Source: Marinirhabdus sp963799365
GTDB taxonomy: Bacteria; Bacteroidota; Bacteroidia; Flavobacteriales; Flavobacteriaceae
Assembly: GCA_963799365.1 (NCBI GenBank)
Contig: CAWCWV010000017.1
Location: forward strand, 434,001-498,000
DNA length: 64,000 nt
Direction of reading: 5' to 3'
Shown piece by piece: positions 56,297 to 63,642 of this stretch. The position numbers and the translations under genes were made by a program. The notes below the pieces were generated by a model, which searched no databases, was not told where the DNA came from, and saw only the letters and a program-made list of their open reading frames with translations. How positions within the stretch are numbered: the stretch's first letter is position 1; every line of letters begins with the position of its first letter.

Positions 56297-56962
56297 TTCA
56301 GGGGTATATTCAAAAAAAGAAGCCCTGCACCCTCTAAAAAACGAGGGCGACTTAAATTTTTAATAATTATGAATGAACAAGAATTTAAATACACTTTTAG
56401 TTTGTTAAGTAGATTAAATAGACAATTAGGAATTGTAAAGGCACAAAATGATATCATATTAAAAGAAATTTCTAAAATGAATAAAACTAATTTAGAAAAA
56501 ATTTTAAATGAGGTAAATGACTTGGACGCCAAATACCTTCATCAATTTCTAGAAGATAATGATTACTTGTTTCAAGAAGCTTTTGGTAATTCAAAATCTG
56601 ATTTTTAGTTAAATATGAATCTAACATAATACTATAAAAAATTCTATTCATTTTAATTTGAATTAAGCAATGCTATGCATTGCAATTAACGAAATGGTCA
56701 TTTACTTACTCAGGCAATGGTTACATACCGATGAGAGCGGGACAGCCGAATAAATAGTTTATATGTCTGCACCAACCTGTAATCTTCCATTTTTTTAGTT
56801 ATGTGGTATTATATTTGTCGAAACGTTAATGAGGACAACACAGTATATATTTCATTGCGTTGCAATGAGGGCTTCTTTTTTTGTTCGTTGCTTACGTGAC
56901 TACTTTCTATTGCCGAAAATGGCAATAGACCGTCACACGCAACGAAACATATACCCCTGAAG
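56290..56962 (+). repeat. Nested attC-like structure of cassette 44, containing a gene (673 bp)
   Basis: R'' GGGCAAC is followed by TTCAGGGGTATAT, which is the perfect complement of ATATACCCCTGAA at the right end; AAAAAAGAAGCCC also pairs with GGGCTTCTTTTTT near 56868-56880. A second, normal-sized site lies inside the right part: GGACAAC (56833-56839) with GTATATATTTCATTGCG pairing with CGCAACGAAACATATAC. Thus two left arms share one right arm. 56609-56832 holds no other gene. Confidence 0.6.
56369..56608 (+). CDS. Small helical protein within the nested attC of cassette 44
   Basis: 79 residues, helical and charged (YTFSLLSRLNRQLGIVKAQN, MNKTNLEKILNEVND). It starts at ATG 56369 with an A-rich leader. 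It lies between two left attC arms, so it may be a cassette of its own that lost its 5' junction. No family is recognised. Confidence 0.6.
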   Translation: MNEQEFKYTFSLLSRLNRQLGIVKAQNDIILKEISKMNKTNLEKILNEVNDLDAKYLHQFLEDNDYLFQEAFGNSKSDF

Positions 56963-56989
56963 TTGTGTACAATTAGAAAAAACAAAATG

Positions 56990-57658
56990 ATGAAAAAATT
57001 AATCCTAATTTTAATAGCTTTTTTATCTGTAAATTTATATTCACAAACTGAAAAAAAATTAGATAAAAGAAGTCAACTCGAAAAAGAAGATGCTAACAAT
57101 TTATATAGTCAAAGTAAAATATCAACATTAGATTTAATTGAGGCCTTGGAATTAGCATCCATTAGAGTTCATAAATTCGATATTGGTGAATTTAATAAAG
57201 AATATAAATTACATATTTTCTCTGAGGAATACGTTAACGGCAAATTAATCAAAACTGACACCTTACTCGACTTCAAAAATGATTACGGATTTTGGATTGA
57301 CGGAAATTATAATCAAGGTTTCATTGATCAAATTAAGGTTTTCACAAAAACTGATGAAAATAACAGTGTTTTAAAAATAAGGACATATGCATTAGAAACT
57401 AGAAAGCAAATTAACCTTGGGAAAACTGACCATCGACAATTTTATCATTGGAGAGAATATGAGAACACAAAATGGAAAATAAATGAAAAGATTCCATTAC
57501 TGATTTTTGCATCTTCTTGGTTAGATAAAATAGGTAATTTCCATAGGTTTTGCGGAGTAGTTAAATTAAAGGAAAATGATGAAAAAACAACCGAATTACT
57601 TACTTCATCGCCTAATTATATTGTGATTAATTATAAAATTTCCGAAATTGAGAAATAA
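56990..57658 (+). CDS. Cassette 45: secreted protein related to that of cassette 2
   Basis: 222 residues with a signal peptide (MKKLILILIAFLSVNLYSQ) and no lipobox. The sections KLIKTDTL, KINEKIPLLIFASSW and FCGVVKL align with the cassette 2 protein, defining a shared uncharacterised family. An ATG three bases upstream (56987) is an alternative start. Confidence 0.72.
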   Translation: MKKLILILIAFLSVNLYSQTEKKLDKRSQLEKEDANNLYSQSKISTLDLIEALELASIRVHKFDIGEFNKEYKLHIFSEEYVNGKLIKTDTLLDFKNDYGFWIDGNYNQGFIDQIKVFTKTDENNSVLKIRTYALETRKQINLGKTDHRQFYHWREYENTKWKINEKIPLLIFASSWLDKIGNFHRFCGVVKLKENDEKTTELLTSSPNYIVINYKISEIEK

Positions 57659-57662
57659 CTGT

Positions 57663-57872
57663 ACACAACACCGCATATAATACATCGGGTCTGATGGTTA
57701 AGTGAATTGCAATTCTTACAAATAATCGTAAATTAGTCACGCGGATAAATCCGGAGTGGCGGCGCCACTGCCCACGGCTGATTCGCACGCTGGCGCTTCC
57801 CACTTTTGCTGACGCAAAATGTTGGCACGCCAAAGCTGCCGCTCAAGACCCGCCGTATCATATGCAAACCCG
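57663..57872 (+). repeat. attC of cassette 45, family A (210 bp)
   Basis: R'' ACACAAC; start TTGTGTACA pairs with TGTACACAA. Confidence 0.86.
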
Positions 57873-57901
57873 TTACCCATAATTTAAAAAAAAACAAACC
57901 A

Positions 57902-58588
57902 ATGAAAAAACAAAATTACCTTTTAAGCATCTTCGTGTTTTTATTAATACTAACAAGTTGTAATAGCGATGACAATTCTGATGACGTTAACGAAACAAAT
58001 TCAAATATTAGACCATCGAGCTTCACTGTTACAGAAGTGGGCGACAATCCTTACACAATAAATTTTGAATATTTAGGGAATCTTATATCGCAAATAACTA
58101 CCAGTTTTGGTAGCACAACCACTTATAATTATAGTGGAGACCAATTAACAGATTATTCAATAAATAGAAACGGACAAATTGAGACAGTTAATTTAACCTA
58201 TGAAAATGGAAGACTAATAAGGTCAGAAAATGAAGATGGCTCGGATATTATTCAATTTTTCTACAACGGGAATGGTCAAATAAACAAAACTGATTGGGAT
58301 GGCGAAATTACATTTTATCAATATGACGGAGCAGGAAACGTTAACCAATCTGAAGATGATTTTGCAACGTTCAAGTATATTTATGATAGCAATAACAATG
58401 CATTTAGAAATGTATTTCCTCAATTAGACGCAGAAGTGAGTTGGGAATGGTTTGGTAGCCAAATCAACAATCAAATTGAAGTTCAAAGAAAATTAACAAC
58501 GGATACGGAATTTGCAACGAGATATACCTATGAATATGATTATAATGATAATAACTTTCCTGTTGAAAGAAGAACAAATTTCGACTGA
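57902..58588 (+). CDS. Cassette 46: lipoprotein with YD-like strand repeats, C-terminus frameshifted
   Basis: 228 residues: lipobox cysteine near residue 19 (ILTSC), an SDDNSDD linker, then repeated strands of the RHS/YD type (TYNYSGDQLTDYSINRNGQI, YENGRLIRSENEDG, FYNGNGQINKTDWDG, YQYDGAGNVNQ). The frame ends at 58588, but the neighbouring frame continues with ISTDGSLRETVNYSY and a stop at 58625, a natural end for this family, so one indel near 58572 is inferred. Confidence 0.78.
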   Translation: MKKQNYLLSIFVFLLILTSCNSDDNSDDVNETNSNIRPSSFTVTEVGDNPYTINFEYLGNLISQITTSFGSTTTYNYSGDQLTDYSINRNGQIETVNLTYENGRLIRSENEDGSDIIQFFYNGNGQINKTDWDGEITFYQYDGAGNVNQSEDDFATFKYIYDSNNNAFRNVFPQLDAEVSWEWFGSQINNQIEVQRKLTTDTEFATRYTYEYDYNDNNFPVERRTNFD

Positions 58589-58636
58589 TGGAAGTTTAAG
58601 AGAAACGGTTAATTACTCATACTAAAGAAAAACTAT

Positions 58637-58829
58637 GGGTAACAATGTATATAAAAAATAGCGCGAGCAGTTGCAAACACAAAGGTTCGGGAACTTTTTC
58701 GAGGTCGCCAAATTTTTAAATTTGGCTATTTGAGAAAAGAAAGATAAATAGAAAAATTTAAAAATTCGGCTCGGGTTCAACCGAATGGTAGTCGCTCTTT
58801 TTCAGCGCTACTTTTCATATACTCGACCG
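58637..58829 (+). repeat. attC of cassette 46, family C (193 bp)
   Basis: R'' GGGTAAC; start TTACCCATA pairs with TATGGGTAA. Confidence 0.86.
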
Positions 58830-59189
58830 TTACCAATCATGGCGCAATTGGAACTTCTTAAAAAAAATTATCACGGCTGATAAATTCGCAATTTCGTGCA
58901 ACTGATTTGAAAGACGAATGGTTCGTGTTGGAGATAAAAATTCTCACGGCTGACAAATCCGCCCACGGCGGATTTAATTGCGCAAACGGACTATTTCGTT
59001 GGCAAAGGTCGGTGGAATGTTACGCAGGGTCGTTTCTGAGCGTTTGGCAAGTTTGCGCCACGCTAGGTAACAATGCATAAAGTCCATTGCTGCTGATTTT
59101 CCTATCGGAAAATCCTCGCAGACGGGAAATGAGGGAAATTCTAATTATATTCGTTAAAACGTTCCGCAACGGAACGTTATGCAAGACAG
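58830..59189 (+). mobile_element. Cassette 47: ORF-poor cassette, copy 12 of 12
   Basis: 360 bp; family B attC 59065-59189. Its end reads GACAG|TTACCC rather than GACCG|TT. The leading peptide frame is even shorter here (13 residues). Confidence 0.87.
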
Positions 59190-59199
59190 TTACCCAACA

Positions 59200-59646
59200 T
59201 TGAATACAAAAAGTAAAATAAAAATTATTAGAAGATATAAATTCAACAAATGGGGTGATGAGTTAGTATTAATTGGATTCACATTATTAGCCGTAACCAC
59301 CATGTTTTACTTTAACTATGCACATATAAGTATAGATCACGCTCCACCATTTGTGCACATAAGTTTAATCATATCAATTTTGATTGTGATATTCGCTAAC
59401 TTAATCAAGAAATTGAGAAAATATAAACATGCTATTTTAATTATTGAATCTGAAAAAATTATTATTGAAAAGGCCGATGAGACGATTGAAATTCCACACA
59501 ATGACATAACAAAATTTGAAATGACTGGTCATTCGCCAAAAACGATTTCATTTAAAATTTTATCAGGAAAAAATGAGGTTGAAGAGATAAAAACTCCTAA
59601 TTGGATTTACAACGGATTAATAGAAAATTTTCCGTCTAAAGAATAG
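59200..59646 (+). CDS. Cassette 48: two-helix membrane protein with a PH-like domain
   Basis: 148 residues from TTG 59200. Two helices (about 17-34 and 49-66) are followed by a strand-rich domain (ESEKIIIEKADETIEIPHNDITKFEMTG) resembling bacterial PH domains. No ATG occurs before the first helix inside the cassette; the frame is open from ATG 59179 in the preceding attC, which could supply the start instead. Confidence 0.6.
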   Translation: MNTKSKIKIIRRYKFNKWGDELVLIGFTLLAVTTMFYFNYAHISIDHAPPFVHISLIISILIVIFANLIKKLRKYKHAILIIESEKIIIEKADETIEIPHNDITKFEMTGHSPKTISFKILSGKNEVEEIKTPNWIYNGLIENFPSKE

Positions 59647-59653
59647 CAACGTT

Positions 59654-59864
59654 GGGTAACAACGCATATAATACAGCGGGTCTGATGGTTAAGTAAATTG
59701 GATTTCCTACAAATAATCGTAAATTGGTCACGCGGATAAATACGTAGTGGCGGCGCCACTGCCCACGGCTGATTCGCACGCTGACGCTTCCCACTTTTGC
59801 TGACGCAAAATGTTGGCACTGCCGAAGCTGCCGCTCAAGACCCGCCGTATCATATGCAAACCCG
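59654..59864 (+). repeat. attC of cassette 48, family A (211 bp)
   Basis: R'' GGGTAAC; start TTACCCAAC pairs with GTTGGGTAA. Confidence 0.86.
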
Positions 59865-59882
59865 TTACCACCAATTAAAGAA

Positions 59883-60650
59883 ATGAAGAATACTGAAGAT
59901 TTTGGAAGTTTTAATATTTCTCTACCAGATGAAAATTCTAAACAATTCTATATTTTTTGTGACCTAACTAAAATATTTGGGGATGAATTTCAAAATGATT
60001 CAGTTTCTAAATTAAGAAAGAGTCTAAAAAAAATTGATTTAAAACCAGCACCAAGCATTGACTACGAAGCTGACAGAACTTCCATTCGAACCTCGAATTA
60101 CAATACAATTATTCAAGTTGCTAAATCGATAGTTGATTTATCAATTAATAAGTACAAATCAAATCTTGAAAAAGAGGATTGGAACAAAATCGAAGATAGA
60201 TTAAAGAATTGGGAAAGACCTAAACCTCAAAATTGGAAGGAAAAAGACATCTTTTCAATCAATTTAAAGGATGGAACATATGCTTTTGGACAAGTTCTAA
60301 CTAAAGAAAAGTTTAAGAAAACATTTGTCCTTTTTGATTTAAAATCAGCTGAAAAAAACATAGAATTAAATCTACTAAAAAAAGCGAAGCCCTTGACAAT
60401 TTTACATTTAATGGGATTAAAATTAAATGACCGGAGTTGGACTATAATCGGGGAATTAGAAAGCAAATTAGCAAATCCTAAAAAAGGTCCTTGGGAAAAT
60501 AATTATGGAAAAACTAGGACAGACGGATTTTTAGAGAGTATTGCAAATTATTACTGGTTTGGAGAATGTAAATGGAAAAATGAGGCAGATTTAAAAAAAC
60601 TGATTATAAAAAAGAGCGGATTGATAAATAAAGTCAAAAACTGGTGGTAA
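59883..60650 (+). CDS. Cassette 49: Imm26-like immunity protein
   Basis: 255 residues. Residues 120-210 have KDIFSINLKDGTYAFGQVLTKE, then VLFDLK and a later DRSWTIIGELE, which resemble the Imm26 family of immunity proteins guarding against polymorphic toxins. The N-terminal half is helical and unassigned. No toxin gene adjoins it, so it would be an orphan immunity gene. The stop TAA overlaps the attC box. Confidence 0.6.
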   Translation: MKNTEDFGSFNISLPDENSKQFYIFCDLTKIFGDEFQNDSVSKLRKSLKKIDLKPAPSIDYEADRTSIRTSNYNTIIQVAKSIVDLSINKYKSNLEKEDWNKIEDRLKNWERPKPQNWKEKDIFSINLKDGTYAFGQVLTKEKFKKTFVLFDLKSAEKNIELNLLKKAKPLTILHLMGLKLNDRSWTIIGELESKLANPKKGPWENNYGKTRTDGFLESIANYYWFGECKWKNEADLKKLIIKKSGLINKVKNWW

Positions 60651-60852
60651 CATCGCATATAATACAGCGGTCACATTCATCTTAAATTAAATTCCCTAAA
60701 TTTATAAAAAATTTGGTACGGCTGATAAATATGTAGTGGCGGCGCCACTGCCCACGGCTGATTCGCACGCTGCGCTTCCCACTTTCGCTGACGCAAAATG
60801 TTGGCACTGCCGAAGCTGCCGTTCAAAACCCGCCGTATCACATGCAAAACCG
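60645..60852 (+). repeat. attC of cassette 49, family A (208 bp)
   Basis: R'' TGGTAAC; start TTACCACCA pairs with TGGTGGTAA. Confidence 0.86.
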
Positions 60853-60931
60853 TTGGGCGCAAGCAAAAAAAATCGTTAAACCATCATATTTACGTAATAA
60901 ATCATTAATTTTGTACGTATATAATTTTATT

Positions 60932-61177
60932 ATGGATAAAAAACTCACACTCAGTCTAGATAAATCTATTATAGAGAAAGCTAAAACCTATGCTAAATCA
61001 AATAATATAAGTCTTTCAAAATTGATTGAATCGTATCTGACTTCTCTGACGAAGAGAAATAAAAAAGATATTGAGATCACTCCATTGGTGGAAAGTCTAA
61101 GTGGAGTTATCGCTCTTGAAAAAGATTTTGATGTAAATGAATCATATTCAGATTATTTAATTGAAAAATACAAATGA
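60932..61177 (+). CDS. Cassette 50: antitoxin (DUF6364-like ribbon-helix-helix)
   Basis: 81 residues. The start KKLTLSLDKSIIEKAKTYAKSNNISLSKLIESYL is a classic ribbon-helix-helix sequence as in DUF6364/VapB-type antitoxins. The stop overlaps the toxin start by four bases (ATGA). TTTACGTAA and TTTTGTACG just upstream may include its own promoter. Confidence 0.83.
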   Translation: MDKKLTLSLDKSIIEKAKTYAKSNNISLSKLIESYLTSLTKRNKKDIEITPLVESLSGVIALEKDFDVNESYSDYLIEKYK

Positions 61178-61587
61178 GCCGATTACTGATTGACACAAAT
61201 ATAGTTATTGACTTATTAGCCAAAAGAAAGGAATTTTACAATGATGCTGCAGATTTATTTTCAAGAGCAGATAAAAAGGAATTGACCTTAGCTATTTCAG
61301 CATTAACTTTCGCTAACACCAATTATATTCTTTCGAAACTAAAATCAGCAAAGGAAGCTAGAGAAATCCTCCGAAAATTTAAAGTGTTAGTAGAAGTATT
61401 GAGTTTAGATGACAAGATTACCGAACTTGCTCTAAGCAATGATAAGTTTCCTGATTTCGAAGACGGACTTCAATATTATTCTGCTATTGAAAACCAAATT
61501 GAGATAATTATTACTAGAAATAAAAAGGATTTTAAAAATTCGAAAATACCAGTTCTCACAGCAAAAGAATTCATTGCTCGAAAGTAA
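61174..61587 (+). CDS. Cassette 50: VapC-like PIN-domain toxin
   Basis: 137 residues with the PIN motif set: LLIDTNIVIDLL (first Asp), a later SALTFANTNYIL, FPDFEDGLQYYSAI (E and D) and ITRNKKDFKNSKIPVLTAKEF (last acidic residues). VapC toxins cut tRNA or rRNA using Mg. The two-gene module fills one cassette and needs no external promoter. Confidence 0.88.
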   Translation: MSRLLIDTNIVIDLLAKRKEFYNDAADLFSRADKKELTLAISALTFANTNYILSKLKSAKEAREILRKFKVLVEVLSLDDKITELALSNDKFPDFEDGLQYYSAIENQIEIIITRNKKDFKNSKIPVLTAKEFIARK

Positions 61588-61601
61588 TTAGAAATGCCAG
61601 T

Positions 61602-61849
61602 GCCCAACACCGCATATAATACAGCGGGTCTGATGGTTAAGTGAATTGTATTTCCCACAAATAATTGTAAATAAGTCACGCGGATAAATACGTAGTGGCG
61701 GCGCCAGTGTCTTCCTCTCTCCCGATAGCTATCGGGATCGTCGGAGACAGGCGGCTGATTCGCACGCTGGCGCTTCCCACTTTTGCTATCGCAAAATGTT
61801 GGCACGCCGATGCTGCCGCCCAAGACCCGCCGTATCATATGCAAACCCG
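61602..61849 (+). repeat. attC of cassette 50, family A with palindromic insert (248 bp)
   Basis: R'' GCCCAAC matches start TTGGGC. Insert contains the perfect palindrome CCCGATAGCTATCGGG at about 61722-61737. Confidence 0.85.
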
Positions 61850-61918
61850 TTACCTTGCATTAATGAACATCCGTTATTCGGTATAAAATTTGTATTTTAG
61901 AATCCTTAAATGATAGTT

Positions 61919-62101
61919 ATGATCACTAAATCTAAATTGAAAGAACAAATTGAAAATTTCCCAGATGAATTTTCAATTGATGAATTGGTTGAACGGCTGA
62001 TTTTGGTAGAAAAAATAGAAAAAGGAAATCAACAATCTGAGAATCGAGAAATCATTTCGGAATCTGAATTAGATAATGAGATTGAAAAATGGTTCAAATA
62101 A
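61919..62101 (+). CDS. Cassette 51: antitoxin of a second ParE/RelE-type module
   Basis: A 60-residue acidic protein (KLKEQIENFPDEFSIDELVERLILVEKIEKG, then ISESELDNEIEKWFK), a Bacteroidota antitoxin pattern. It ends inside the toxin start region (overlap of 13 bases). A possible start nine bases upstream (61910) exists. Confidence 0.8.
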   Translation: MITKSKLKEQIENFPDEFSIDELVERLILVEKIEKGNQQSENREIISESELDNEIEKWFK

Positions 62102-62385
62102 ACTGGACGTTCCAAGCAACATCTGATTTAAAAGATATTGCTGAGTATATTTCTAAAGATTCTAAGAAATACGCCAAACTTCAAATTATTAGGATTAAAT
62201 CGAGGACTAAAATTCTTAACTCTCAGGTTTATTCTGGAAAAATTGTTCCAGAAATTGACAATCAGAATATTCGAGAATTAATTGAAGGAAACTATCGAAT
62301 TATTTACAAAATTGTTAATCCGACTAGAATTGACATTTTAACTATTCATCATTCTTCTAGAGATTTACTAAGGCGGAATATTTAA
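62089..62385 (+). CDS. Cassette 51: ParE/RelE-type toxin
   Basis: 98 residues: NWTFQATSDLKDIAEYISKDSKKYA at the start, then GKIVPEIDNQNIRELIEGNYRIIYKIV and IDILTIHHSSRDLL. This is a clear ParE-like fold (RELIEGNYRIIY is the family core). The overlap with the antitoxin gene suggests coupled translation. Confidence 0.88.
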   Translation: MVQINWTFQATSDLKDIAEYISKDSKKYAKLQIIRIKSRTKILNSQVYSGKIVPEIDNQNIRELIEGNYRIIYKIVNPTRIDILTIHHSSRDLLRRNI

Positions 62386-62394
62386 TAAAACGCA

Positions 62395-62641
62395 AGGTAA
62401 TAATGCATATAATACAGCGGTCACATTCGGCTTCAATTAAATTTCCTAACTTTATAGAAAAATTTGGTACAGCGGATAAATACGGAGTGGCGGCGCCCAA
62501 TATCTTCCTCTCTCCCGATAGCTATCGGGATCGTCGGAGACAGGTGGCTGATTCGCATGCTGACGCTTCACACAAACCGCTGACGCAGTTTTGTTGGCAC
62601 TGCCGATGGAGCCGAAACCCGGCGTATCTTACACAAACACA
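62395..62641 (+). repeat. attC of cassette 51, family A with palindromic insert, degenerate core (247 bp)
   Basis: R'' is AGGTAAT instead of AGGTAAC, and the right end reads A|TTGCCC instead of G|TTGCCC. The two changes are complementary to each other. The insert CCCGATAGCTATCGGG is present (about 62515-62530). Confidence 0.75.
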
Positions 62642-62671
62642 TTGCCCACAATACAAGAAAAACCGAAAACA

Positions 62672-63424
62672 ATGAGAAAATTAGGAATTTTTACAATGAT
62701 TTTTGTAACTCTTTTAACGAGTTGTAACACGGACAAATCAAAAACGAAAGTAGAAAACCCGGAATTCACGAAGACCGAAGTGAAAACGGATACGCTCACA
62801 AAGCATCTAAAACCGTTTAATCCAGAATTGCCGACAATCGGACTTTTAATGTATAACGGAGTTTTACAAAGCGAAGTCATTGCAACTTCTGATGTTTTTG
62901 CAAAACCGACAGAAGATGGAAAACAACTTTTTAACGTTATCTCAATAGCCGAAACTAAAAGCCCAATAACAACCGAAGAAGGAATGCATTTCGTGCCCGA
63001 TTATACATTTGAGAATTGTCCGAAACTTACAGCTTTATTCGTTCCAAGTGCTTACGATATGTACGCTCAAGTACACAACGAAAAAATCGTGAATTTCATA
63101 AAAGAGAAAAATAAAAAAACCGAATATGTTGTGAGCAATTGTGCTGGAGCTCAATTAATCGGAAAATCTGGAATTGCAGATGGACATAAAATTGTAACGT
63201 GGATTGGTGGCGGAGAAGAATTGCAAAAGGAATATCCAAATTTAAAAGTACAAAACGATAGTTTGGTAACTTTTGTTGAGGATGGAAAATTTAGCTCTTC
63301 AAATGGAAATTTAGCAAGTTATATTTCTGCATTGAATTTAGTGGAAAAAATGACCAGTTTAGAACATAGAAAATTTGTCGAAAGTTATTTATATCTCGAC
63401 CGACTTCAAAATTGGAAAGAATAA
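62672..63424 (+). CDS. Cassette 52: DJ-1/PfpI-like lipoprotein
   Basis: 250 residues: lipobox cysteine near residue 18 (LLTSC), then a DJ-1/PfpI domain with IGLLMYNGVLQSEVIATSDVF, the nucleophile elbow NCAGAQLIGKSG near residue 150 and SSNGNLASYISALNLVEKM. Related proteins are amidases, chaperones or glutamine-amidotransferase-like regulators; the export signal is unusual for this family. Confidence 0.82.
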   Translation: MRKLGIFTMIFVTLLTSCNTDKSKTKVENPEFTKTEVKTDTLTKHLKPFNPELPTIGLLMYNGVLQSEVIATSDVFAKPTEDGKQLFNVISIAETKSPITTEEGMHFVPDYTFENCPKLTALFVPSAYDMYAQVHNEKIVNFIKEKNKKTEYVVSNCAGAQLIGKSGIADGHKIVTWIGGGEELQKEYPNLKVQNDSLVTFVEDGKFSSSNGNLASYISALNLVEKMTSLEHRKFVESYLYLDRLQNWKE

Positions 63425-63431
63425 GTACTTT

Positions 63432-63592
63432 GGGCAACACCGTGTATCATTAATTGCTTGATGACTGCCGACTTACGAACCTTGCTTCACCAGTTTGGTT
63501 AGATCGTGTCCTGCGGAATATTCTACCTGCCTGCCAGCAGGCAGGTGTGTAATTTTTTTGCTTAATCACGTAACTAACCATAATCAAACACG
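63432..63592 (+). repeat. attC of cassette 52, family D variant (161 bp)
   Basis: R'' GGGCAAC matches start TTGCCC. The interior contains CCTGCCTGCCAGCAGGCAGG, a perfect 20-base palindrome. Confidence 0.84.
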
Positions 63593-63642
63593 TTGTGCAA
63601 CATTTTGAAAAAAAACAACTTTAGTCATTAAAAATGAGGTAA

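Noticed and set aside
22599..60862. Recurring minus-strand ORFs of about 60-90 codons (with RRVLSGS, ANILRQRKWEAQRANQPWA)
   Set aside because: They are the same translation of the family A attC palindrome, appearing at each copy and frameshifted among copies; they are shadows, not genes.
18367..63592. Group II introns or retrons as the source of the structured repeats
   Set aside because: No reverse transcriptase or intron domain V is visible, and the repeats have integron-type R''/R' ends.
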